From Methylorubrum aminovorans (GTDB lineage Bacteria > Pseudomonadota > Alphaproteobacteria > Rhizobiales > Beijerinckiaceae), in NCBI RefSeq assembly GCF_022179725.1, contig NZ_BPRC01000008.1, positions 124,001 through 188,000 on the forward strand: a stretch of DNA of 64,000 nt. The letters run 5' to 3'. The number at the start of each line of letters is the position of its first letter. Position 1 is the stretch's first letter. The notes below the pieces were generated by a model that saw only the letters and a program-made list of their open reading frames with translations, made no database searches and had not been told where the DNA came from. The translations under genes and the position numbers were made by a program. Below, piece by piece: positions 8,851 to 16,110 of this stretch.

Positions 8851-9411
8851 ATGGCGCTCGCCCTTCGGCGCGACCCCGGCATGGGGCTCGCGGAGTATCA
8901 GGCCTGGGTCGCAGACCGGCCCGACGAGGAACGCTGGGAGCTGTTCGACGGCGAACCGGTGCACATGGCGCCGCAGAGCGAGCGGCACCAGCAGATCATC
9001 GCGAACTTGGTCCGGCACCTCCGGCCGTTCGGACGCGACCGCGGCTGCCGTGCCATTCCCGGCATCGCCGTGCTGAGCGACAGCATGGACACCTTCGCAC
9101 CGATCCCCAACGTGGTGGTGCGCTGCGGACCGCCGCTGAGGAATGGCTACGCCCGCGATCCCGTCCTCGTCGCAGAGGTGCTCTCGACCATGAGCCGGGA
9201 CCGCGGTCGCAAGACCGACTTCTACCGGACCATCGCCTCCCTTAAAGCGTTCCTGATCGTCTATCAGGACGAGCCGCGGGTCGAGGTTTGGCGCCGCGGG
9301 TCGGATACCGGCTGGACATTCGAGGCCTGCGGCCTCGACGGCACGGTCAGCCTGCCCGAACTCGGCGGCCACTTGGCCGTTGCCGAGATCTACGACGACA
9401 TCGCCTTCTAG
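8851..9411 (+). CDS. Uma2 family nuclease-like protein, copy 2 (PD motif altered)
   Basis: Paralogue of the preceding gene, also 186 residues and colinear from RRDPGMGLAEYQAW to LPELGGHLAVAEIYDD. The striking difference is at the PD motif: copy 1 has IPDVVV, here it is IPNVVV (Asn87). The later E (VLVAEVLS) and K (RGRKTDFYR) are kept, and the LSPST segment has become LSTMS. Loss of the metal-ligand Asp suggests weakened or lost nuclease activity, so it may act as a regulatory or binding partner of copy 1. Start ATG at 8851 with GGAGG at 8839-8843. Confidence 0.8.
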   Translation: MALALRRDPGMGLAEYQAWVADRPDEERWELFDGEPVHMAPQSERHQQIIANLVRHLRPFGRDRGCRAIPGIAVLSDSMDTFAPIPNVVVRCGPPLRNGYARDPVLVAEVLSTMSRDRGRKTDFYRTIASLKAFLIVYQDEPRVEVWRRGSDTGWTFEACGLDGTVSLPELGGHLAVAEIYDDIAF

Positions 9412-9436
9412 ACGACGAACCCGCGCGGGACCGGCC

Positions 9437-9778
9437 TTGCCCCATTTCGAAGACTACTACGCCAACAAGCTGCGCGGCTCGCTCGGGGTCACCGACGCGG
9501 AATCGGTGCTCGACCTGCGCGGGGCCAATCGCCCGACCGCGGAAGCCTCGCTGACCGACATGCTGGAGCGCAGCCGCTTCGCCAAGGGCAAGACCGTGGC
9601 GATCCGCCTGGATGCGCCACCAGAGGGCGGGGGCGAGACCCTGTTCCAGCCGATCGGGCGCCAGCTTCTCGACGCCAAGCGCCGCGGCTGGATCGAGCGG
9701 CTCCAAACCCTGCCCGCGGGCGACGGGCTCGGCTTCTACGTGGCGCTGGCCGGCAAGCCCGACCGCGAGCGCGACTGA
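9437..9778 (+). CDS. small Smr-like protein of unknown function
   Basis: 113 residues from a TTG start at 9437 (MPHFEDYYANKLRG...). The open frame extends back to 9380 but that part overlaps the Uma2 gene and is low-complexity. The central segment SVLDLRGANRPTAEASLTDM followed by GKTVAIRLD resembles the LDLHG...A...L and G...V layout of Smr domains, but the catalytic His is replaced by Arg and the HGKG motif is absent. I regard it as Smr-like only by pattern. It sits 6 nt before the DUF1206 gene and so is probably in one transcript with it. Confidence 0.55.
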   Translation: MPHFEDYYANKLRGSLGVTDAESVLDLRGANRPTAEASLTDMLERSRFAKGKTVAIRLDAPPEGGGETLFQPIGRQLLDAKRRGWIERLQTLPAGDGLGFYVALAGKPDRERD

Positions 9779-9784
9779 ATCCCG

Positions 9785-10636
9785 ATGGCTTGGAGTCGCA
9801 ACGACAACGCGTTGGAGCACCTCGCCCGCTTCGGCTACGGCGCCCGCGGCATCGTCTACTGCGTCGTGGGGGGGCTGGCCGTTCTTGCCGCCCTCGGTCA
9901 GGGCGGATCGGCCGGCGACAGCAAATCGGCCCTGCGCGCGGTGCTCGGCGGTCCGTTCGGCGCCGTCATCGTCGGGCTGATCGCCTTCGGGCTTGCGAGC
10001 TTTGCCCTGTGGCGGGTCGTGGAAGGAGCGACCGACGCCGACCGGCGCGGGCGCTCGGCGAAAGCGCTCGCCGTGCGCGGCGCCCACCTGATCAGCGCCG
10101 TAATCTATGCCGGCCTCGCCCTCACCGCCGGCCAGCTCGCCTTCGGCATCGGCCGCGCCTCCGCCGGCGGAGACGGGGTGCGGGACTGGACCAAGTGGCT
10201 GCTCAACCAGCCTTTCGGCCCATGGCTGGTCGGGATCGTCGGCCTCGGCATCGCCGCCGCCGGGATCGGCTACGCCGCCAAGGCCTGGAAGGGCAACGTC
10301 ACCGAGCGGCTCTCCCTTCCCGCCGGCGCCGAGGCCTGGATCGACCGGCTCGGCCGGTTCGGCTACGCGGCGCGGGGGCTGGTCTTCCTGATGATCGGCG
10401 GCTTCGTCCTGACCGCCGCCTGGACGCAGGCCTCCTCCGACGCCTCGGGTCTCTCGGGCGCCTTCTCGGCGCTGCGGGCGCAGCCCTACGGCTGGGTGCT
10501 GCTCGCCATCGTCGCCGCCGGCCACTTCGCCTTCGGCGCCTTCGGCCTGATCCAGGCCCGCTACCGCCACATCGACGCCCCGGATCTCGACGAAGGGGAT
10601 GGGGCGGTGGCCAGGGCGGTCCGCGCCGCGCGTTGA
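9785..10636 (+). CDS. DUF1206 multi-pass membrane protein
   Basis: 283 residues built of three repeats, each starting with an ARFGYGARGIVY-like motif (residues about 13, 96 and 192: LARFGYGARGIVYCVVGG, AHLISAVIYAGLALTAG, GRFGYAARGLVFLMIGG) and each giving two transmembrane helices, six in total. That is the exact architecture of DUF1206. Function is unknown; the family occurs in actinobacteria and alphaproteobacteria. It starts 6 nt after the Smr-like gene. Confidence 0.8.
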   Translation: MAWSRNDNALEHLARFGYGARGIVYCVVGGLAVLAALGQGGSAGDSKSALRAVLGGPFGAVIVGLIAFGLASFALWRVVEGATDADRRGRSAKALAVRGAHLISAVIYAGLALTAGQLAFGIGRASAGGDGVRDWTKWLLNQPFGPWLVGIVGLGIAAAGIGYAAKAWKGNVTERLSLPAGAEAWIDRLGRFGYAARGLVFLMIGGFVLTAAWTQASSDASGLSGAFSALRAQPYGWVLLAIVAAGHFAFGAFGLIQARYRHIDAPDLDEGDGAVARAVRAAR

Positions 10637-10674
10637 CAATCCCCCCGATCGGCGCCGATACCGCGCTCCGCCTG

Positions 10675-10724
10675 GAGCATCGGCCTTCGGCCGAAACCGG
10701 TATCGATCATTCGGGCCGATGCTC
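10675..10724. repeat. 50-bp inverted repeat
   Basis: Perfect 11-bp terminal inverted repeat GAGCATCGGCC (10675-10685) / GGCCGATGCTC (10714-10724) around a centre that includes a small CGGCC-TT-CGGCCG hairpin and ATCGAT. It abuts the 110-bp dispersed repeat. It may serve as a transcription end for DUF1206 or be a mobile palindromic element. Confidence 0.7.
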
Positions 10725-10834
10725 TGATACGGTCTCCGCTTGATCAAAGTGGGGGCCGTGTCAGCGAGCCCGCGCGGCGCTTGAGCGGAGCCCAAATCCG
10801 CCATCCCGAAGGGATCAACCGGATTTGGCATGAC
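10725..10834 (+). repeat. 110-bp dispersed repeat, copy 1
   Basis: Begins TGATACGGTCTCCGCTTGAT and ends GGATTTGGCATGAC. A second copy, same length and orientation and closely matching, is at 34341-34450. Both contain CGCGCGGCGCTTGAGCG and the inverted repeat AAATCCG...CGGATTT around CATCCCGAAGGGATCAAC. The last bases of this copy include an ATG at 10830 that is in frame with the glycan gene downstream. Confidence 0.85.
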
Positions 10835-10844
10835 ACGAAGCACC

Positions 10845-12836
10845 ATGCAGAAGCGCACCTTCAAGACGGCGGTGATGGTCGTCCACGATCTCGCCGCGAC
10901 CGCGGCGGCCGTGGTGCTGACCTTCGTCTTCCGCTTCCAGGACGGGGCGCTGGCCGAGCGCCTGCACGCGCTGCCGCTGCTGCTGCCGCCGTTCCTGGCC
11001 TATGCCGGGCTGATCTACGCGTGGTTCCGGCTCTACCGCACCAAGTGGCGCTTCGCTTCGCTGCCCGACCTCGCCGGCATCGTGCGCGCCGCCAGCGTGA
11101 CTGCGCTGACGCTGCTCGTGCTCGATTACGTGCTGGTCTCCTCGAACCTCTACGGGTTCTACTTCTTCGGCAAGGTGGCGATCCTCCTCTATTGGGTGCT
11201 GCAGATCTTCCTGCTCGGCGGGCCGCGGCTGGCCTTCCGCTACCTGAAATACGCCCGCTCCCGGCAGAGCCAAGCGCGCGCCGCCACCACGCCGACGCTC
11301 CTGCTCGGCCGCGGCGCCGATATCGAGATCGTGCTGCGGGCGATCGAATCCGGCTCGGTCAAGCGGCTCTCGCCCAAGGGCATCCTCTCGCCGCGGGCGG
11401 ACGAGGCGGGCCAGATGATGCGCGGCGTGCCCGTGCTCGGCGGTTTCCGCGACCTCGAACAGGTGGTGACCGATCTGGCCAATCGCGGCCTGCCGGTGCG
11501 CCGGCTCGTGGCGACGCCGAGCGCGCTGGCGCCCGAATCCGAGCCCGACGACCTGATCGCCCGCGCCCGCCGGCTCGGTCTGCCGCTCGCCCGCGTCACC
11601 AGCCTCGGCGAGGGAATGCGCGATGCCGAACTCGCGCCGCTGGAAATCGAGGATCTTTTGCTGCGCCCGACCGTCGCCATCGACCGGCCGCGGCTGGAAA
11701 GCTTCCTCACCGGCGCCCGCGTGGTCGTGACCGGCGGCGGCGGTTCGATCGGTGCGGAGATCTGCGCCCGCGCCGTCGCCTTCGGCGCCGCGGCTTTGCT
11801 CGTCATCGAGAATTCGGAGCCGGCGCTGCACGCCGTCCTCAACGGTCCGGCCCTGCTCCATGCCGAGGCCGAGGTGCAAGGCGCGCTCGCCGACATCCGC
11901 GACCGCGAGCGGCTGCACGCCATCCTCCGCGACTTCCGGCCGACCTACGTCTTCCACGCCGCCGCACTGAAGCAGGTGCCCTATCTCGAGCGCGATTGGG
12001 CCGAAGGCATCAAGACCAACGTGTTCGGCTCGATCAACGTCGCCGAAGCCACCGTCGCCGCGGGGGCGCGCGCCCTGGTGATGATCTCGACCGACAAGGC
12101 GATCGAGCCGGTCTCGCAACTCGGCGTCACCAAGCGCTTCGCCGAGATGGTCGCCCAGTCCCTCGATCATGAAACCGCGCTCGACGCGGTACGCGGCGGC
12201 GCGGAAGCGACCCGGCTCATCGCCGTGCGCTTCGGCAACGTGCTGGGCTCGGCCGGCTCGGTGGTGCCCGTGTTCAAGGCGCAGATCGCCCGCGGCGGCC
12301 CGGTCACCGTGACCCACGCGGAGATGGTGCGCTACTTCATGACCGTGCGCGAGGCCTCCGACCTCGTGCTCACCGCCGCCTCCCACGCCGATGCGGAGGG
12401 GCGCGGCGATACCGGCGACCAGCGCGCGGCGGTCTACGTGCTCAAGATGGGCCAGCCGGTGCGCATCCGCGATCTGGCCGAGCGGATGATCCGGCTCGCC
12501 GGCTTCGAACCCGGCGAGGACATCGAGATCCAAGTGACCGGCGCGCGGCCGGGCGAGCGGCTCAACGAGATCCTGTTCGCCAAGGAAGAGCCGCGGGTGA
12601 CGCTCGCCGGCATCGAGGGCGTGATGGCGGCCAAGCCCGTCTTCGCCGACCGCGCCGTGCTGGAGGGCTGGATCGCGCGTCTGCGCGAGGCGGTGGCGGC
12701 TGGCGACCGGGGGGCGGCGGAGGCCGTGTTCGAGGAGGCGATCCCGGATTTCCGCAATCGCGCCAGGGCCGTTCCGACCACGAAGCCAGAGAGCCTCGCG
12801 CCACCGCCCCAAGCTGCCGAGGCGGCAACCGCCTGA
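10845..12836 (+). CDS. membrane-anchored UDP-HexNAc 4,6-dehydratase, WbpM/CapD (FlaA1) family
   Basis: Converts UDP-GlcNAc to its 4-keto-6-deoxy form, the first step to UDP-FucNAc or UDP-QuiNAc for O-antigen or capsule. 663 residues: four transmembrane helices in the first 130, a linker Rossmann domain, then the SDR domain with VVVTGGGGSIGAEI near residue 290 and STDKA near 412. In the catalytic YxxxK position the protein has Leu426-x-x-x-Lys430 (QLGVTKR); FlaA1 has Tyr and WbpM has Met there. C-terminal VTGARPGERLNEILF is diagnostic. I prefer the ATG at 10845 over 10830, which lies inside a dispersed repeat. WbpK- and WbpL-like genes lie 1.1 kb away. Confidence 0.87.
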   Translation: MQKRTFKTAVMVVHDLAATAAAVVLTFVFRFQDGALAERLHALPLLLPPFLAYAGLIYAWFRLYRTKWRFASLPDLAGIVRAASVTALTLLVLDYVLVSSNLYGFYFFGKVAILLYWVLQIFLLGGPRLAFRYLKYARSRQSQARAATTPTLLLGRGADIEIVLRAIESGSVKRLSPKGILSPRADEAGQMMRGVPVLGGFRDLEQVVTDLANRGLPVRRLVATPSALAPESEPDDLIARARRLGLPLARVTSLGEGMRDAELAPLEIEDLLLRPTVAIDRPRLESFLTGARVVVTGGGGSIGAEICARAVAFGAAALLVIENSEPALHAVLNGPALLHAEAEVQGALADIRDRERLHAILRDFRPTYVFHAAALKQVPYLERDWAEGIKTNVFGSINVAEATVAAGARALVMISTDKAIEPVSQLGVTKRFAEMVAQSLDHETALDAVRGGAEATRLIAVRFGNVLGSAGSVVPVFKAQIARGGPVTVTHAEMVRYFMTVREASDLVLTAASHADAEGRGDTGDQRAAVYVLKMGQPVRIRDLAERMIRLAGFEPGEDIEIQVTGARPGERLNEILFAKEEPRVTLAGIEGVMAAKPVFADRAVLEGWIARLREAVAAGDRGAAEAVFEEAIPDFRNRARAVPTTKPESLAPPPQAAEAATA

Positions 12837-12856
12837 CACCTCGGTTTCCGTGAAGC

Positions 12857-13264
12857 TCAGGCGCCTTCGCCGCCGCGGCGATCAAAGCGGGCGCGGGCCT
12901 CCTGGATCTCCGGCAGATGAGCGAAGGCCCAGGCGCCGAGCGCCTGGATCGGCTCCCGAAGCGAGCGCCCGAGTTCGGTCAGCTCATAATCGACCCGCGG
13001 CGGGATCGTCGGGAAGATCGTGCGCGTCACGAGCCCGTCCCGCTCCAGTCCGCGCAGGGTGAAGGTGAGCATCCGCTGCGAGATGCCGCCGATCATCCGT
13101 TTCAGCTCGTTGAAGCGCCGCGGACCGTCTCCGAGCATCATGACGACGAGGACGCTCCACTTGTCGCCGATCCGCGCCAGGACCGTGCCGACGAGGCGGC
13201 AATCCTGCCCGGAATGATCGGGCCGCCGCGGCGCGTCGGTTCCCTCGATGTGCCCGGGTTCCAA
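12857..13264 (-). CDS. HxlR family winged-helix transcriptional regulator
   Basis: 135 residues with the HxlR layout: CRLVGTVLARIGDKWSVLVVMML, then GPRRFNELKRMIGGISQRMLT as the recognition region, and RTIFPTIPPRVDYELTELG as the wing. A Cys near residue 22 at the start of the domain is where redox- or aldehyde-sensing members carry their sensing Cys. It is divergent from azoR with 76 nt between the start codons and probably controls that promoter. The pair interrupts the glycan genes and looks like an insertion. Confidence 0.87.
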   Translation of the reverse strand: MEPGHIEGTDAPRRPDHSGQDCRLVGTVLARIGDKWSVLVVMMLGDGPRRFNELKRMIGGISQRMLTFTLRGLERDGLVTRTIFPTIPPRVDYELTELGRSLREPIQALGAWAFAHLPEIQEARARFDRRGGEGA

Positions 13265-13308
13265 GAATGTGCCTCCTTGCGCAGGGTTGACGGTGGTTAT
13301 CTATAGCG

Positions 13309-13333
13309 CCTCGGTTCAATTCTGATACCGAGG
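13309..13333 (+). promoter_or_regulatory. inverted repeat overlapping the azoR ribosome site (candidate HxlR operator)
   Basis: Perfect 7-bp arms CCTCGGT (13309-13315) and ACCGAGG (13327-13333), spacing 11, in the hxlR-azoR divergent region. The right arm contains the GAGG that serves as the Shine-Dalgarno of azoR (ATG at 13341). A dimeric regulator site spaced two helical turns centre to centre, or an RNA hairpin hiding the ribosome site, are both possible. Confidence 0.5.
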
Positions 13334-13340
13334 ATCAAAC

Positions 13341-13952
13341 ATGAAGCTCCTTCACGTCGACGGAAGCATTCTAGGACCGCATTCCGTCAGCCGGACGGTT
13401 TCCGCCGCCATCGTAGACCGCCTGCGAGTGCAGCATCCCGACCTCGACGTCACCTACCGCGACCTCGCCCAGACGCCGCTGCCGCATCTCTCGGGCGCGG
13501 TCCTCGCCGGGGCACAGCCCAACGCGACGAACACGCCCGACGTGCAGCACGACGTTGATCTCGGCCGGCAGGTGCTGGAGGAGTTCCTGGCGGCCGATGC
13601 CGTGGTGATCGGAGCGCCCCTCTACAACTTCACCCTGTCGAGCCAACTCAAGGCCTGGATCGACCGCATCCTCGTGGCCGGCGTCACCTTCCGCTACGGG
13701 CCGTCCGGGGCCGAAGGTCTCGCGGGCGGCAAGCGGGTCATCGCCGTCGTCTCGCGCGGCGGCCTTTACGGACCGGGCACGCCCGCAGCGTCGGCCGAGC
13801 ACGCGGAGACGTATCTGCGCACGGTGCTGGCCTTCATCGGCATCACGGCGCCGGAGATGATCGTCGCCGAAGGCATCGCCCTGGGTCAGGAGGCCCGCGA
13901 GCGGGCGGTGGCCGGTGCCCTTGAGGCTGCGGCGGTTCTCAAGGCGGCCTGA
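13341..13952 (+). CDS. azoR: FMN-dependent NADH-azoreductase
   Basis: Flavodoxin-fold enzyme of 203 residues that reduces azo compounds and quinones with NADH. Seen: the N-terminal [19 protein letters not shown] phosphate-binding loop for FMN, the conserved [19 protein letters not shown], the second FMN-contact loop [12 protein letters not shown], and [14 protein letters not shown]. Cytosolic. It is divergent from an hxlR regulator, a common pairing for quinone/azo-stress reductases. Its stop codon is 4 nt from the convergent stop of the epimerase gene. Confidence 0.93.
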   Translation: MKLLHVDGSILGPHSVSRTVSAAIVDRLRVQHPDLDVTYRDLAQTPLPHLSGAVLAGAQPNATNTPDVQHDVDLGRQVLEEFLAADAVVIGAPLYNFTLSSQLKAWIDRILVAGVTFRYGPSGAEGLAGGKRVIAVVSRGGLYGPGTPAASAEHAETYLRTVLAFIGITAPEMIVAEGIALGQEARERAVAGALEAAAVLKAA

Positions 13953-13956
13953 GACC

Positions 13957-14880
13957 TCAACCGCCCGTCCGCGCCAAAGCCGCGAGCCCGTCCCGCGACG
14001 CTTGCGCCGGCCGCCAGCCGAGGGCCTCCAGGCCCTCGGCGCGGGCGACGAGCGAGCCGGACAGCCGGTCGAAGGCGGCCTCGCGGCCGGTGGCCCGGCA
14101 GGCGAGGCCGATCAGCGGCACCGGACAAGGCAGCAGACCGGGCCCGCGGTCGAGGCCGGCACGGAGCGCGGCAAGCATCTCGGGCAGCGTCAACGGATCG
14201 GGATCGGCCACGACCAGCGGGCGCTTCAGGGGGCCGGGCGCCTCCAGAGCCGTCGCCACCGCGACCGCGAGACTCTCGACCGAGACCAGCGAGCGGCGCC
14301 CGGTCAAGCTCGCGAGCGGCAGCGGATAGGGTGTGCGGGCGAGCTTGAGCAGCGCCGCCATATTCCCCTTCACCCCGGCGCCGTAGACCAGAACCGGACG
14401 CAGGGCGACCCAGTCGAGCCCGGTCTCGGCCAATGCCTCTTCGGCGGCAAGCTTCGAGCGGCCGTAAGGATCGGTCGGCGCGGGCGCGTCCGCCTCGGAC
14501 ACGGGCGCCGGGGTGCTCGAACCCACCTGCGCCCGGATCGAGGAGAGGAAGACGAAGCGGCCCACCCGTGCCCGCTGCGCGGCCTCGGCGAGCGTGCGCG
14601 TCGCCTCTGTGTTCGAGTTGCGAAAATCGTCCTCGGGCGCGCCGGACATGGCGTGGGCAAGGCCCGCCGAATGCACCACCGCATCGACCCCGCTGAGCGC
14701 GGCGGCCATGTTCATCGGCCGCGCCAGATCGCCGACCACGGCACCGCTTGCACCCTCCGGAACCTCGACCGGCCGGCGCAGCAACACCCGCACCCGGTAG
14801 CCCCGCTCCGAAAGCGCCCGCAGCAGGTGGCGTCCGATGAAGCCGGTGGCTCCCGTCAGCGCGATCAGCTTTCCGCTCAC
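13957..14880 (-). CDS. NAD-dependent epimerase/dehydratase, WbpK/WreQ-like nucleotide-sugar 4-reductase
   Basis: Extended SDR of 307 residues. N-terminal IALTGATGFIGRHLLRAL binds NAD(P); the catalytic Ser lies in FLSSIRAQ and Tyr-x-x-x-Lys in DPYGRSKLAAEE; PVLVYGAGVKGNM follows. Neighbouring WbpM-like dehydratase and WbpL-like transferase suggest it reduces the 4-keto-6-deoxy intermediate to UDP-FucNAc or UDP-QuiNAc; the stereochemical outcome cannot be read from sequence. It follows the transferase after 12 nt in the same operon. Confidence 0.8.
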   Translation of the reverse strand: MSGKLIALTGATGFIGRHLLRALSERGYRVRVLLRRPVEVPEGASGAVVGDLARPMNMAAALSGVDAVVHSAGLAHAMSGAPEDDFRNSNTEATRTLAEAAQRARVGRFVFLSSIRAQVGSSTPAPVSEADAPAPTDPYGRSKLAAEEALAETGLDWVALRPVLVYGAGVKGNMAALLKLARTPYPLPLASLTGRRSLVSVESLAVAVATALEAPGPLKRPLVVADPDPLTLPEMLAALRAGLDRGPGLLPCPVPLIGLACRATGREAAFDRLSGSLVARAEGLEALGWRPAQASRDGLAALARTGG

Positions 14881-14892
14881 CCGGTCATCCCC

Positions 14893-15900
14893 TCACGTGC
14901 TGGCGGTCCGCGGCGTCGTGAACCGGCGCAGCAGCCACCCGACGAGCCCCGCCGCAACGACGAGACAGGCGAGCGTGACGGCCGGAGACGGCCAAAGCAA
15001 GGTCGCGCCCGCCAGCCCGGCAAGCGCCACCTGCACGGCGAAGACCGAGCCGACCACGCTCGGAACGGAGAAGCCGTTGACGGTGGCGACCTGATAGTAG
15101 TGGCTGCGGTGGGCCTGCCAGACCGGATCGCCCCGCCGCAGACGCCACAGCAGGGTGAGCGTCGCATCGGCGAGCGGATAGAGCGGCAGGATCAGCGCGG
15201 AGGCCAAGCCCCCCTCTCCTGCGAGGCGGAACAGCAGCCATGCCACGATCAGCCCGACCGGCAGCGAACCGACATCACCCATGAACAGCCGCGCCACCGG
15301 GCGGTTGAACGGCGCGAAGCCGAGAAGGCCGCCGAGCAGGGCACCGGCGACCAGTGTCGGCTCGGGAGCGTAGCGGCCGGCGAGACCGAGGGCGAACAGG
15401 AAGGCTAACGGCGGCACGAACTCGGCCAGCGTCATCCAGTCGAGCCCGTCCATGAAGTTGACGAGGTTGACGAACCAGAGGCCGGCGAGGATCGCGACGG
15501 CGCGCTCCAGCCCCAGCGGCACGTCCGGGAACAGGCGGCCTTCGGCGGTGAGCACGACGGCGGCGACCGCGCCGGCCTGGATCACCAGCCGGAGCGAAGC
15601 CGGCAGCGGCCGGATGTCATCGACGGCGCCGATGGCGGCGAGCACGATCACGGAGAGAGCCAGCACCGGCAGCTCGACGCCCCCGAGCGCGCTCCCGGTC
15701 GGCGCGGCCAGGACGACGACCGTGAGCAGTGCGGCGGCGATGATCGCGATCCCGCCGCCCTGGGGCGTCGGCACCCGGTGGCTGGAGCGCGCGTTGGGCC
15801 GCGCGAGCGCGTAGCGCTGCAGGAGCGGCTTCAGCAGCAGGATGAGGCCGGCGGAGAGAAGCGCCGCCAGCGGCACGACGAGGAGCGGAGCGAAAATCAT
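14893..15900 (-). CDS. polyprenyl-phosphate HexNAc-1-phosphate transferase, WecA/WbpL family
   Basis: Integral membrane glycosyltransferase (MraY/WecA superfamily) of 335 residues that starts lipid-linked glycan synthesis by moving a sugar-1-phosphate to undecaprenyl phosphate. About ten hydrophobic helices are seen. Signature segments are PNARSSHRVPTPQGGG (cytoplasmic loop 1), NLVNFMDGLDWMT with the metal-binding Asp residues, and FMGDVGSLPVG. The C-terminal loop VWQAHRSHYYQ corresponds to the HxxH-type substrate loop. First gene of the two-gene minus-strand operon. WbpL-like specificity for a 6-deoxy-HexNAc is inferred from the two companion genes. Confidence 0.87.
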   Translation of the reverse strand: MIFAPLLVVPLAALLSAGLILLLKPLLQRYALARPNARSSHRVPTPQGGGIAIIAAALLTVVVLAAPTGSALGGVELPVLALSVIVLAAIGAVDDIRPLPASLRLVIQAGAVAAVVLTAEGRLFPDVPLGLERAVAILAGLWFVNLVNFMDGLDWMTLAEFVPPLAFLFALGLAGRYAPEPTLVAGALLGGLLGFAPFNRPVARLFMGDVGSLPVGLIVAWLLFRLAGEGGLASALILPLYPLADATLTLLWRLRRGDPVWQAHRSHYYQVATVNGFSVPSVVGSVFAVQVALAGLAGATLLWPSPAVTLACLVVAAGLVGWLLRRFTTPRTAST

Positions 15901-15925
15901 CGCGCTGCCGAAAGCCGCGGAACTC

Positions 15926-15954
15926 CCCTCCCCCCTCTGCAGGGGAGGGTTTTT
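15926..15954 (+). terminator. stem-loop with T-run upstream of the GGDEF-EAL gene
   Basis: Perfect 8-bp stem CCCTCCCC/GGGGAGGG (15926-15933 with 15942-15949) followed by five T. No plus-strand gene ends before it, so it either attenuates transcription into the GGDEF-EAL gene or is a dispersed CCCTCCCC palindrome; a similar element is at 59002-59019. Confidence 0.55.
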
Positions 15955-16110
15955 CCTGGGTGCCGCGTTCTGATCGTTCGCATAGTCCCCGATCTACCGG
16001 CCCGTATCCGCCCAAGCGAGACCCAAGCGAGACCGCGGCGACCGATCCTAACTTGTTTTGGCCGCAAAGCCACGCGATCCGCGTCGCACGGTCCGCCGAA
16101 AGAGCGGTGG

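Noticed and set aside
10815..12839. Long minus-strand frame opposite the WbpM-like gene
   Set aside because: Antisense shadow; low-complexity Arg/Gly/His-rich translation and no ribosome site, whereas the plus strand encodes a complete known enzyme.
15778..16110. N-terminal extension of the GGDEF-EAL protein
   Set aside because: It would overlap the convergent-side wecA-like gene and pass through a terminator hairpin; the signal-like helix begins near 16216.
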